A stretch of DNA of 64,000 nt from Mytilus trossulus. Its lineage: Eukaryota; Mollusca; Bivalvia; Mytilida; Mytilidae. A program made the translations under genes and the position numbers. The notes under the pieces are model-generated. The model made no database searches, was not told where the DNA came from, and saw only the letters and a program-made list of their open reading frames with translations. The stretch is from positions 72,185,127 through 72,249,126 of the forward strand of contig NC_086378.1 of assembly GCF_036588685.1 (NCBI RefSeq), given 5' to 3'. Below, piece by piece: positions 23,808 through 35,879 of the stretch. Each line of letters begins with the position of its first letter. The first letter of the stretch is position 1.

Positions 23808-23932
23808 AAGCTCCGACGGCATCAATTTGGGATTTGATGGTCGCAAATACCCGTTTACTGTCTCCGCTAACGCGTCGCAATTTAACCGTTAATTTACGAC
23901 CATCAAATCCCCAATTGATGCCGTCGGAGCTT
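23808..23932. mobile_element. Hairpin MITE (36-bp arms, ~53-nt loop)
   Basis: Left arm 23808-23843 (AAGCTCCGACGGCATCAATT...) pairs with right arm 23897-23932 with one mismatch in 36. The inner part of the arm (GACCATCAAAT...CAATTGA) is shared with the hairpin at 47453-47562, where it falls in the loop. Confidence 0.8.
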
Positions 23933-24050
23933 AAAATTCAATACAGTTATCTCCTAAATATACAATACATTTTACAGCAGTTAGCTAATTCAAATGAAGT
24001 AGTCATTAACATTTGGAAAATAGTGTTCGAATATTTTTTGATAGTACATT

Positions 24051-24503
24051 TCACCCATATCTTGAGTTTTCTCCATCTCTTCGATAGCCCGAATTTCTAT
24101 ATGAATTCCTTCTCGCTCCGTATCTTGGGTCTATCATGGATTCTTTGGTCTTAAATCGTTTCTTAATAGTAGGTGCAGGTGAGTCCATGATCTTTTGAAT
24201 AATCCTTTGATAATCTGGTTCCTGAACGTCTGGATAATGACGTTTGAGATATGACTTTAAGTTTTCGAGGTTGACCGGATGGTCCCGATTAATTTTAGAT
24301 GATCTATTATATGTCCTTGGATCTGTTAAATTCCAATGAGTTTTAAAACGCGTCGTAATAACAGGTGCAGGTGAATCCAAGATCTCTTTAATAATCTTCT
24401 TAAGATCGGAGTTTGGCAATTCTGATGGTGTATATTGTTTACGTCCGTATCCACGATCATATCCATATCTTCTCGACCTTTTGACTCTTCGCTTTATTAA
24501 ATC
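24051..24503 (-). CDS. Last exon of a secreted basic Tyr/Arg-rich protein
   Basis: The exon starts after acceptor TTGCAG at 24504-24506, in phase 0, and ends with TGA at 24051, giving 150 residues. It opens with multibasic sites ('KRRVKRSRR') and a Tyr/Gly/Arg stretch ('RYGYDRGYGRKQY'). Two ~55-residue repeats follow, each with I-I-x-x-I-(L/M)-D-S-P-A-P-x-I-x-x-R-F-K-T and then DPR. The tyrosinase C-terminal regions in this window have a like segment ('APTITKRFTARLVDPR' and 'APKLTRKFKARIVDPR'). The phase fits the donor at 30557, so the two probably make one ~261-residue exported protein with a ~6-kb intron. It has no copper-binding domain. Function is unknown; a structural or tyrosinase-related role is inference. 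Confidence 0.6.
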   Translation of the reverse strand, partial: DLIKRRVKRSRRYGYDRGYGRKQYTPSELPNSDLKKIIKEILDSPAPVITTRFKTHWNLTDPRTYNRSSKINRDHPVNLENLKSYLKRHYPDVQEPDYQRIIQKIMDSPAPTIKKRFKTKESMIDPRYGARRNSYRNSGYRRDGENSRYG

Positions 24504-24616
24504 CTGCAACATTAAAATGATATATTTTCAATTGAAGTGCATAGCAATTATTTTTTGGGCATTAATGAATTCATTTGACATACCATACTGAAAATTTGTT
24601 CAATATTAAATATCTT

Positions 24617-24902
24617 TTACAGCCGATTTCAATGAGTGTGTAAGCAAATGTAATATCTTTGGTTAGCTTGCTTGCTAGCTGAACCGTGAAGTGATTGTTA
24701 GGTTATCAGGTTAAGTTAGGTAAACTACCCTCCACCAAAAGTAGACTAGTCTGACAGATAACCGATTTATCTGTATGTAGGACTTGCCAACTTCGAAAGG
24801 AGGGTAGTAGACCTCACCTAACAATGACTTCACGGTTCAGATAGCAAGCAAGCTAACCAAAGATACTACCTTAAACTACACATTCATTGACATCGGCTGT
24901 AA
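24617..24902. mobile_element. Foldback/MITE element, ~286 bp, in the presumed intron
   Basis: TTACAGCCGAT at the left matches ATCGGCTGTAA at the right. The arms include a very well paired block of about 43 bp (GGTTAGCTTGCTTGCTA...GAACCGTGAAG) and extend, with mismatches and gaps, over more than 100 bp each. No ORF. Confidence 0.75.
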
Positions 24903-25272
24903 TTCACAGAACAATCATAATTTGTTACGGGGATGTTTAATATGAATTGTTATATATGGCACAGAACGTTAATATTTCGTAAAAAGTATGTTTTATCTGA
25001 ATTGTTTGAGTTACTACCTATTTGATACAGCATTAATTGTACTAAATGTTCCCCCTTGTGACTTCGGGCTGTAAAGCAGATTCCGATTCAATATTTTATA
25101 AGAGTCTTACAAAATGAAAATAAAAGAGTAATACATATATATATATAATACAATCATCATAATATATACATCGAATAAGATTAGGCAAGAGAGCTTGTTA
25201 TAACGAAATTTATTACCGGTATGTACTAGATTTTTTTTTCTTTTTTGATTCTTATTAATTTTTCTTATATAG

Positions 25273-26460
25273 GTTAAATATAAGAAAACCCACTGGATAT
25301 GACAATATTTCATCAAAAATTATAAAATTGGCACAGCCAGTAATATCAAATCCTATTAAAATCTTAGTTAATAAATCAATTGAAAGCTCGATTTTTCACT
25401 TAAATTGGAAGCAAACAGTCTGTCTAAAAATTCTTTAAAATTATTCAGAAAACAGAAAACAACGCATTAAAATTGGAAGTTCTTACAGTAAATGGGATTG
25501 TTATGTTTAAAGGCGTACCAAAAGGGTAAATTCTTGGTCCAGTTCTTTACAATGTCTTCATAAATGACAATTTCATTTTGTACAAAAAAGCACCATTTAT
25601 AATTATGCTGATCACAACACTGTATCATATAGTGATCACAATTTAGATAAAGTTGTTGAAAGTTTAGAATCTGACAGTTTAAAACTAATAAACTGATTTT
25701 CTATAAATTTAATGAAGGCTTGACAAATTCCAGGCTATACCCATTGGAACAAAAACAATTAAACATGATTTGATATTTGATTTATATGGAAACAAAATTT
25801 CTTGTGAAGAAAATGTTAAACTTTTTGGAATAACAATAAATTGGGACTTAAACTTTAACAAACATATATCTGAAATATGTAAAAATATATCAAGACAATT
25901 AAATGTTCTAAAACGTATGGGTAGATATTTAAACAGACTAGGTAGGTTAACAGCAAACTACTCAGTCATTCTTTCGAATGTTAACTAATGTCCAGTAATT
26001 TGGCACTACTGTAGTGAAAAAAGTCTTTTTAAATGGAAAAATTATAAGAAAGACTTCTAATATTCATGTATGAAGATTATGATAGTCCTTACGAAAAACT
26101 GCTAGAAAAATCTAAATTACCATCTTTAAAAATAAGAAGAATACAAACAATTGCAATAGGAACATTTAAAATGATTAACAAAAAAAGTCCGAGCTACTTT
26201 CATGATTTTATGATTGATATAAAAATTAATAAGTATGATTTAAGATCCCAGGAAACAGCAGTACTCTATTGAGTTAGAACTACTAAGTATGGCTTAAGAT
26301 CGTATCCCTATAATGCTGCACAAATCTGGAATGAGCTACCGAACCATTGTCGAATGGAAACATCTTTCGAACAATTCAAAAATTGGTACAAACATGGGAT
26401 CCAAGTAACAGCTCATGCCAGTGTAGTGCATGAATATAGTGTTTATGCCCGTTTTATTTA
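25273..26460 (+). pseudogene. Decayed LINE reverse transcriptase (jockey/CR1-like)
   Basis: Recognisable pieces appear in order across frames: 'LNIRKPTGYDNISSKIIKLA', a YADH block where YADD is expected, 'NVKLFGITINWDLNFNKHI', then 'LRSYPYNAAQIWNELPNHCR' near the end. Many stops and frameshifts separate them, so it is a dead fragment. It lies sense (+) within the presumed intron of the minus-strand secreted-protein gene. Confidence 0.75.
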
Positions 26461-27423
26461 ACTTTTTTGTGTGTGACTACATGATTTGTGCAATTTTATT
26501 ATTTATGTTTTTAGTGTACGATGCTTTTAACTTATAGATGTCATTTAAGGTATCTTACTATGCATTATATTTATTAAATTGTGTATTTTCGTGACTTTTG
26601 TATGTGTGAACTGTATTGTATTGTATGTGTGTATTATATTTGTTATAAAGTCGATTTGCAAAGCTACCTAGAGCTTGCGTTTATGTAATTTATTGAATAT
26701 CGACTCTAAAAAAAACTTTGAATCTTGAATAAACTGTTATAAGAATTCATGCATGTTTCCACATTCTTTATAAAAATGAGATCTAAAACCATGATTTTGT
26801 ATATTTAACAAGTGGATCAATCGAGACAGAACTATCCTCCTTTGTTAAGGTGTTGTCGTATGATGTCAAAATAACTAGCCAAATTCAAATGTAATTCCTG
26901 AATACGAAGAGTTCCGAAAGTCCAAACTGAATTCTTATTTAAATGATCACCATCTGATCTGGTATTTTGCCATTCTCTATATATAACTATGAAAAAACCT
27001 TTGCTATATTTAGGAAGAAGCTTGGTGCAGACAGAACAATTTCAAAAGGCTTTTAAAAAAGAGCCGATATTGTAATAATAAAAGCAAATTGAACGAAAGC
27101 AAATCTGACAGAAATATATTGTCCGATTGGAGAACAAAGAAATATGGTTTTAACAGTCATATTTCCCAGTCACAAGATTTCTTTAAAAGTGCACATGATT
27201 ATTAAGAAAACACCAATTTTCATGTTTTAAGGATCTTCCATCTGTTTACCATTGTTAGTGTATCTATTATCACTGCCCAAGTTCAGAATGTAAAAATAAG
27301 GAGATTTGTTATGTTTGCCAATTAAACAGCTACATGTATCCACCAAGTTTGTATAATTTATATTCTGTTTATTCTGTGTGACCTTTTGGCTCTGAGTCCT
27401 ACTGATGAAGATGAAACACGATA
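26461..27423. other. 3' part of LINE debris and interspersed repeat, no gene
   Basis: The stretch 27236-27423 is repeat-like and runs without a break into the left edge of duplication copy 2. It contains ACTGATGAAGATGAAACACG, distantly like the CTGATGA...GAAAC block at 38838. Confidence 0.45.
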
Positions 27424-29121
27424 TGTTCATTAAACGCATCAAAATCTTTTTAACTTGCTTAAATTTCTGACAGCTTGAGTGCATATTTATATTAAAACGA
27501 ATTTGTATGCCTATAAGAATACTTCGTCAAATGCCATTCTCGTATATTACCTACATTTAAAGCATTCCTGACGGATGTGGTTTTATATTCTGGTAATTTT
27601 GTATGTTACATGACCTTTCTTCATGTTTGAAGGTTTCTATTATTGCGCATAAGGTAGAGATGTAAACATGTTTGAATTTTTCCACATCGAGGCTCTTCCT
27701 GGTTTGTAAATCACAGGGGAAGGGTCAACCGATTTACATAAGTTTTAAATTAAGGAAAGTGGAATGAGTGATTAGGCCGGTAAGAGCTCTTGAATATCAT
27801 TTGACTTCGGCTGATCTCGACATAGAAAATGGCTTGCAAAACGTCAGTGGAAGACGCACAATGGTATATAGGTACATGTATACAATAATGTTTAAGGATA
27901 GTGAAGGTCGTGTGTAGTTTTGTATCGAATTTAAACAATAATAAGTTGTTTATTTTTTAGTAATAATATTTAAACGTCGACTCTCCTAGAAGATCTTTAT
28001 CCTGTTAGGAAGATATTGTAGTTTGAAAAAAACAACAAAAAAAACCATCGTTATTTCTCGTATATCTAGCAAGGTATAAAAAGGTTTGGTACGCATAATT
28101 ATGATCCTTGCAATAATTGTTTACATTATATCATACTCTTGTAAAATAAATTTTAGCCGTCTTTTGTGTTGGACTTACTCTTTCAAATCTTTGTGTTCTT
28201 TTTAAAATGACCAGAAAGATGTCACATGTAAATTGAAAGATTTGTTAACTAACATACTCTTCATTTGATTCACCATCACAACAACCTCATACAAAGGGAT
28301 CAAAAATACACTTTCAAAATACAATACCCAAATGGCATGTTCAATCAATGCACCAGAAAAAATGTCTACGATACGCAAATCAGTACACGGCACCAGTACC
28401 GGCCCCCTTTTTCTGACCCCTCCAGCTCGTACTGAACCACACCCGTCATATAGTTGGCAGCCCCATCAGTGACTTAAACAACACAATCAGTCATAAAATG
28501 CAATCTATCACAACAGAAGAAGACCTGCTGAGTAAATAAGAAGAAATGGACCGAAATATCGATTAATTTTAAAGTGAAAATATTGAGAACTTCAATATTC
28601 GAATAAAGAAAAATTAAATTGGTATTGGAAACCTTACTTCCTATTAAAATGACTGAAATTCAAAACACATCCGATTTTCATAATATAAAGATGAGTTACG
28701 TGTATGTGGAGAGAAGAGTTATATGTGCACAGCTTTTTACGCTGATGTGTCCGGTAGTCCAGAGAACGGAAAGAACTTTAACATAAAATACACACAAAGA
28801 AGAACTGAAATTATCCTGTCAAGAAATGCAATACCGGTATAAATGTCCGAGTCATACCTTGGTCTTTATTGGAAAATATGGTGAAAACATCGACTGTTTA
28901 TTAAAAAAAGTATGATTGTTCTGAAATTTACATTATAAATGAAATTAAATGTGTTAACATAATGTCCGACGCATTAAAAGCGATTTCAAGCAGCGACCCT
29001 GGTCACCCATATTTGCATCGTTTGAAATGTTGTGGGCCGGGGAAAAGTGCGTTGATCTGCTTATAAGTGATAGGGGTCTCCTTTCAGTCTAAGTGAGTAG
29101 TATTCATCTATAATTCTTACA
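27424..29121. other. Left part of duplication copy 2, no gene supported
   Basis: Short ORFs are not conserved with the paralogous stretch of copy 1. AT-rich, with homopolymers. Confidence 0.4.
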
Positions 29122-29340
29122 TTGGACATAACGGAAAATGGGATCCTAATTTTAAACGAAGCCCGAAATCAAAATGTCCAGGCGGTGTTGCTTAAAGAAA
29201 AGCTTTATATTGATAACGATATTTTCGATCTTAGGAAACACAAAAAAATATATAAAGAAGCCAATAAAGGCAACAGTAGTATACCGCTGCTCAAAATGCA
29301 TAAATCGATAGAGAAAAAACAAATCCGGGTTAAAAACTAA
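29122..29340 (+). pseudogene. Possible retroelement ORF1-like fragment, copy 2
   Basis: Paralogue of 5305-5517 with one or two substitutions and a different C-terminal reading after an A-run length change. Same weak resemblance to ORF1-like C-terminal domains. Confidence 0.3.
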
Positions 29341-30556
29341 AACTTAAGGAAACGTATCAAATAAAATAGAACAACGACACAACAGAGACACAACACCGAA
29401 ACGAACTATAATGTAAAAATGACAATTTTCCTGATTTGGCACAGGGCATTTTATGAAACAAATGGTGGGTTGAACCTTGTTTTGTGGCATGCCAAACCTC
29501 CCGCTTTAATGGCAGTGTTAATTATAACATTAAAATGACAACATTACACGACAGGGCTTCAAAAAATAAATGGGAGAAAATATAGGACAGAGAAACAAAC
29601 GAAGTAATTACCATCAAAAGGTAACAGGTTAAAAAATATTTTCATACGCCAAACTCGCGCTACGTCCACAAAAAACTTTGCCCAGATGAAAAAAGTTAGA
29701 CAGTCATAACAACTACAAAGTTGAGGAACGCCGAGGACCAAAAGTTCATAAAAGTTGTGATGCCAGGGTTATCCGCCTGGGACTTGCATTTTTTAACGGT
29801 GCTAGTTCGGGGAAATCAATGGCGACGGGCAATGACATTGGCTCAGGATCCATCTGCAATAAGGATGGGGTGAACAACACAAAACCCGAGGTCAAAAGAC
29901 CAAGAACAACACTGTCTAGGCTAGCGTTAAAGTATGCGTATGAGTTTTCTGATCTATTTTAGTTTCTTGTTTAACAAGAGAATAAAATATATATGCAAAT
30001 TGATCACCGTGCCTGTTAGTATCAGAAATAGTCTTGTCTTATTTATATAGATATATACAATATGAGTCAGTTTAGAACAGAAATTAGGGAAGAGTTGTAC
30101 AAGAAAATTAGAGTAAGTTAGCATATAAATATATGTTATTTTAGGCTGAACATCTTTAACTAAGAACATAAAATAGAGAACAACACATTCTAGGCTAAGG
30201 TTGATGGACTTCCAAGCCTAAGTTATGTTTATCTGACATTAATTTTGTACTGATATGCTTAAAATTATATCATGATATGTAAATGGTGGCTTACAAACCA
30301 AACTTGATAGAACATTTGTTATTTTTTTTTTAATGTTCCCCGCAACGGGTAGCGTGGGTGACAATTATACATCTTAATAAGTATAAGTAACTGTTGACCG
30401 ACTTAAAAACATAAATAATTGTTTATATATATACCAAAAGGTCAAAAGTTAAAATTTAACACATAAACTATAAAGTAATGTAAGAAAGACATAATATGTA
30501 TATATGTAAACTATTAACAAAGTACAGTGAAGGTCATTACATAGTATTTATCTTAC

Positions 30557-30889
30557 CGATAGGTGAACAGGTACTTTTGGGAGAAGATCGAACGTTTTCT
30601 TCTCGATTATTGGTGGTATGTCCAGAGTTAGGGGCCCACCATTCTTTAAATGCGTCATGCTGATATGGATTCGAAGCAAATCGATCGGGTTGAGTTGAAA
30701 ATTTTCGTCATTTTTTAAGATAAGATGCGTCATACACTTCATCTGTTCCAGTGTCCCCATGGTTAAGGCATTGTCATTATTTTCGTACGAATAGCAATCT
30801 TTTAAAACAACATTAATGAAATCATCACGAAGGTGTACAGCCGCCAACAAGGGCAAAAAGGTCAAAATACAGAATGTATCCAACAGCAT
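30557..30889 (-). CDS. First coding exon of the secreted protein (copy 2)
   Basis: The exon is 111 codons. It starts at the ATG directly after acceptor TTTTTTTAG and ends TCG|GTAAG in phase 0. The signal peptide (~residues 1-19) ends in a small-residue stretch 'LLAAVHL'. 'DDFINVVLKDCYS' and a second Cys follow. It matches copy 1 except for two amino-acid changes (Ala to Val, Phe to Tyr). The next in-phase acceptor with convincing coding sequence downstream is at 24503, giving a complete secreted protein. The family is not recognised with certainty. The Cys pattern and gene structure (5' non-coding exon, phase-0 first coding exon) resemble the tyrosinase at 55.5-56.3 kb. Confidence 0.65.
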
Positions 30890-31318
30890 CTAAAAAAATA
30901 TTAATGAAGAAAAATGATGTGTAAAGGTATTAGTTTATATAAAAGCTAGTATTTTTCGTACAACTAAATGCTAAGAGTAAATAAATATTGCAGTAAGCGC
31001 AAAATATAAAACAACTAATATGTGAAAACCAAATATGACTATAAGATTGTTTGTCTTTTTACTGATGAATATTGAACAGACATGATTCATGAAGGGTAGA
31101 AAAAAGTAAAATCACAAAAATACTGAACTTAGAGGAAAATCTAATCGGAAAGTCCATAATCACATGGCAAAATCAAATAACAAACAACGCAACACATTGA
31201 AATCAGCCATATACTCTAGATGTGAGATAAACTTCGAACATACGAAAGAAGCATAACTTAAATAGTGAAGATAAAAAAACATTTAAAATATAAAATTTGT
31301 ATTAGGAAAACATATTAC

Positions 31319-31376
31319 CTTTTTCGTTGAAGGATACTTTCTTATCTCACAAGAATAAAAATTGCGTTGTTTATAT
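31319..31376 (-). promoter_or_regulatory. TATA box and 5' non-coding exon of the secreted-protein gene
   Basis: Minus-strand TATAAA lies at 31370-31375. A short exon of about 25-30 nt would begin some 28 bases downstream and ends at 31319 with donor AAAAAG|GTAATA. The arrangement is conserved with copy 1. Confidence 0.5.
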
Positions 31377-31974
31377 TACTGACGGCTGCAGGATGTTGGG
31401 ACTATGCTACCAGAATCATTTAATAACACCACATGATGCTTTTAGCAAATGATGAATAAATGTATTATGTCACATGTATATGCTTAGAGACAATTTACAC
31501 CAGGTAAAATGTAATTACCGACAGTTAAAGCTCAGGAAAAGGTCAAGAATATGAATTTATATAACAATCTGGTTAAATATCATGTTGTTTATTTCCTTGT
31601 CAAAGATGCAAAGTTAAACCTAAATCCGTTAAAGTACATATATCCTTATTTTATGACATAATATGATTACTTTAATTGACTTACTAATATACATAGCTTA
31701 CTTGCACCGACATGTCTTAAAGGGACACTAGCTGCCAAAGTCACGTTCACCGATTTTACTCAAATTCTCATACTTTGCTTTTCTACATTGACTAGAGGTA
31801 TAGGGGAGGGTTGAGATCTCATCAACATGTTTAACCCCGCCGTATTTTTGCGCCTGTCCCAAGTCAGGAGCCTCTGTTCTTTGTTAGTCTTGTATTATTT
31901 TAATTTTAGTTTCTTGTGTACAATTTGGAAATAAGTATGGCGTTCATTATCACTGAAATAGTATATATTTGTTT

Positions 31975-32110
31975 ACGGGTCAGCTGAAGGACATCTCCGG
32001 GTGCGGGAAATTCCCGTTACATTGAAGACCTGTTGGTGACCTTCCGCTGTTATTTTTCTATGGTCGGGTTGATGTCTCTTTGATACATTCACCATTTCCA
32101 TTCTCAATTT
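31975..32110 (+). repeat. Interspersed repeat (CTCCGGGTGCGGGAAATTCCC type), copy 2
   Basis: Same block as 7990-8145, preceded here by about 120 bp of further repeat sequence missing in copy 1. Confidence 0.7.
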
Positions 32111-32559
32111 TATTTATTTATAACAATGTAAAATATTTTTTTAAACTAATACTATCAAAAGTATAAAATAAACAATTTACAGGATATGGTCCCAATGATA
32201 TAGCTTCGTTTCGTTTGACGTCATCTAATTTTAAAACTATCGAGTTGACTTTCTATGACCATATAAGCAATGTAAACATAAAAATAGATATAAATAGATT
32301 AAAAACTCGTGTAATTGGATTTTTAAAGGTCTATTTCATTTTGTATTATAGATTAACAATTTATGTTCATCGTCGTTTTTACCTTTAAAAGAATAATTTT
32401 ATGTTGATCGAATCAGTTAATCAAATTATTTCCCTTTGTTTCACTTTCAATTTTGACATTCTTTTCCTTTAAATACCCGTACATGGACAATGCATGCTTA
32501 TTTTATCTCTTTCTACGGAGTTAAATCGGAGTTCACATGAATACGGATTTAATGAGGTC

Positions 32560-32587
32560 GAATTATTCACTTGCAAGTGAATAATTC
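32560..32587. repeat. Perfect 28-bp palindrome, copy 2
   Basis: Same sequence as 8591-8618 (GAATTATTCACTTG and its reverse complement). Confidence 0.85.
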
Positions 32588-33119
32588 ATTTTCAATGTTT
32601 ATTAGCTTAAATTGACAAAATTGAAGCATTTTAGCTAATAAAAGCAAATTATTATTTCACTATTTCACTATTATTGATGATTGAACAAAAAAAAAATCAT
32701 ACCTTTAATTTTTTTATATATCTCGTAGCTAGTGCCCCTTTAATAAATGCAAACATTAACTGTGTATTGCTATCTTACCATTAACCCTATCCCTAACTTG
32801 ATTTTGATGAATCACAGATCATTTTATCTTTAAATATGCAGTTATAAATGTTACCAATCGAAATCCCTATTGAAACAAAAATATCAAATACACCAAATTG
32901 GTGTTCAAAAATATTGAATCAATATATATCTACATATCTAATGGTTTTTAATTAAATAAGCAACAAGTTGGATTTTTTTTTAAGATAGCCTTCACAGTTT
33001 TTGACGGAATTTTACAAAAAAATGAGATGAAAGACATATGATTTTCATTGGATTAACCAAACGATAAATATAGGAAGATGTGGTGGGAGTGCCAATGAGA
33101 CAACTCGCAATCCAAATAA

Positions 33120-33745
33120 CAATTTAAAACAAGAATGTGTCCAAAGTACACGGATGCCCCACTCGCACTATCCTTTTCCATGTTCCATGGACCGTGAAAT
33201 TGGGTAATAATATAATTTGGCATTAAAATAAGAAAGATTATACTATAGGGAACATATGCACTAAGTTTCAAGTTGATTGGACTTCAATTTTATCAAAAAC
33301 AACCTTGACCAAAAACTTTAACCTGAAATTCCCACTTTCATTTTCTATGTTCAGTGGACCGTGAAATTAGGGTCAAAAGTCTAATTTGGCTTAAAAATTA
33401 TAAAGATCATATCATAAGCGACAAGTGAATTAAGTGTCAAGTTGGTTGGACTTCAGCTTCATCAAAAACTACCTTGACCAACTTTAACCTGAAACTCTGA
33501 CTATCATTTTCTATGTTCAGTGGACCGTGAAGTTGGGGACAAAAGTCTAATTTGGCTTTAAAATTAGAAAGATCATATCACAAGCAACAAGTGTACTAAG
33601 TTTCAAGTTGATTGGACTTCAGCTTCATCAAAAACTACCTTGACCAAAAACTTTAACCTGAACGAACGGACGCACAAACAGAATAATGGACAAAAGAACG
33701 GAGCCACAGACCAGAAAACATAATGTCCCTGTACTATCGTAGGTG
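33120..33745. repeat. Tandem repeat, three units of ~168 bp, copy 2
   Basis: Same units as 9120-9915 but one fewer. The ACCTTGACC marks lie near 33302, 33471 and 33639. Confidence 0.85.
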
Positions 33746-35879
33746 GGGCATAAAAAGGTAAACCATTATAGGTCAATGTACGGCCTTCAACACGGAGCCT
33801 TGATTCACACCGAATCACTAGTGTAAAACAGTTCAAACGGGAAAAACAACGGTCTAATCCATATAAAAAACAAGAGACGAGAAACACATATTAATAACAT
33901 AAACAAACGACAACTACTGTTAAACGTTTTATTGGATCCAAACCTTCTCCCTTTTTCTGAAACAATAGCATATTAACATCACAACATAGAAAAACCACAT
34001 GAAAAAATATCAATTGGCAGGCTTAACTCAATCAAAAAACGTAAATTAATACACTATGAACAATAAATTTGATCGGCGATATCTGAATGCAAATGCACAG
34101 TTAATAAAATTTAAGAGACAAACATTCAAGGCCAAAATCAAACAAAGCCATGGCAAAACACCACTGCGAAATATGTAACCCTTCGAAAATATTCACTTTA
34201 GAAAAAAAAAACGGTTTTAATAATGCAGGTAAATCTTGAAGTTTATACAAATGTAGTAAGAAGTAAATTTGAAGATATCCAAAATAATCAAAGCTGGTAT
34301 ATAGACAAGATCCATATAAAATATAGAATAACAAAAAAGCATTATAAACAGTATCAACAGGTCGAATTAACAAGAAAATATATATGTAAACAGCTTCAGA
34401 AAAGGTACTACTTCAAGCGATTGAAATTCTAATATCTGACATGTACTCTCAATAGTTTAGAATTGTTGTTTTTAATGTTTTTATTCATTCGTGTTTCACA
34501 ATCTTTGTATTTAAGTGAACGAGTTTTTAATTGTATTTTTTTTTTCTTTTGCCTTTTGAAATAATAAATTAACGAACAGCCATTTGTGACTTCTGTAAAT
34601 CTGTAGGTCCTAAACTTTATCAAGTTAGTACTCAATTTGACCGAAGTTACCTGGATTTTCAAGGCCTGTTATAACATGTATAAGTAAAGCGAGGACATGC
34701 ATTATTATTTGTTTTTACTTTACCGAGGACCAATCATTCTTGTGTAAAATGCAGCATCATTATCGCAATTGAGGAAACATAGTAACCTTGTCGGAAAAAA
34801 AAATTTCATCAATTACAATTGTTGTCCATTTTCTATCTTCATGTTTTGGAATTTTATTTATTCTGTCCAGATTTAATTCGGGAAACCGTGGAAGGCAGTA
34901 ATGCATGCTACAGGGATATAAATATCGGTGAAAACCGACCATGTTCCTGTAAATAGTAAAAGTGATATATACAATTACTAATTTGTTCCGTCTGCTCTAG
35001 TTTTTTCTAACCAATTACCAGAAGATTTTACCTTGAACATTTATAACTAACCGTTGCAGTATCTATTTATTTATTACTTCTTGTTTTCATATAAACAGCA
35101 ATGCATCATTTATATATATAACATCTGTATGCAATTCAACCAGTTATAACCGGTTTGTATCATAATTTGATATAACCACAAGTTTATTTATTTGTTTCTT
35201 GTAAGTTCCCCGCCATACTTCATCACAACTTACTTAAGGTTTATGTGGTCGACCCTTTGGCTTAAATGGCTGCATTTTCACCACATAACTTCCGAGTACA
35301 GACAAATCTGTGTATCTGGAACTTTTTCAATGCATAACCTGCCTTATTATCGGATAAATAAAATCCAAATATTATGTTATAGAAAATAAAACAATTAACA
35401 GGATTTTGCAGTGCACTTTTTTACTACAAAAGGTGCAAAAATAAATTAAGTGGTGAAAGAGGTTTGAGAACTCCCCCACAGTGAACTGTATTAATTAACA
35501 TGGACAAAAAATGGACATTAGATACTTGGTGAACTGAGTGGATCACATCATTTGAACCATAATTTTTTCTTTCATCTTCTGCATGTACGAAAAACCAAAA
35601 AAATACACGTCAAAATCCAGTTTAGTTTTGATTTTTCTGAAACATAAAATGCATTGAATTTTATTTGTTATAAAAAATATCCAGATGTACAGGTTTATCT
35701 GAACTTAGAGTAAATTTAGGGGCAAAAAGGCAGTAATTTTAGTCACAGTGCTCACATGAACCTTAAATATCAACAATGGTATAGTTAAAGATATTACAGT
35801 AGACAATACCTTTTCTATCCTAATAGAAGGTATTTTAAAATAGAGGTTAGAACCCAAACTACTGAAAATTCAAATCAAG
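33746..35879. other. Right part of duplication copy 2, no gene supported
   Basis: Only unconserved short ORFs; AT-rich. Confidence 0.4.
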
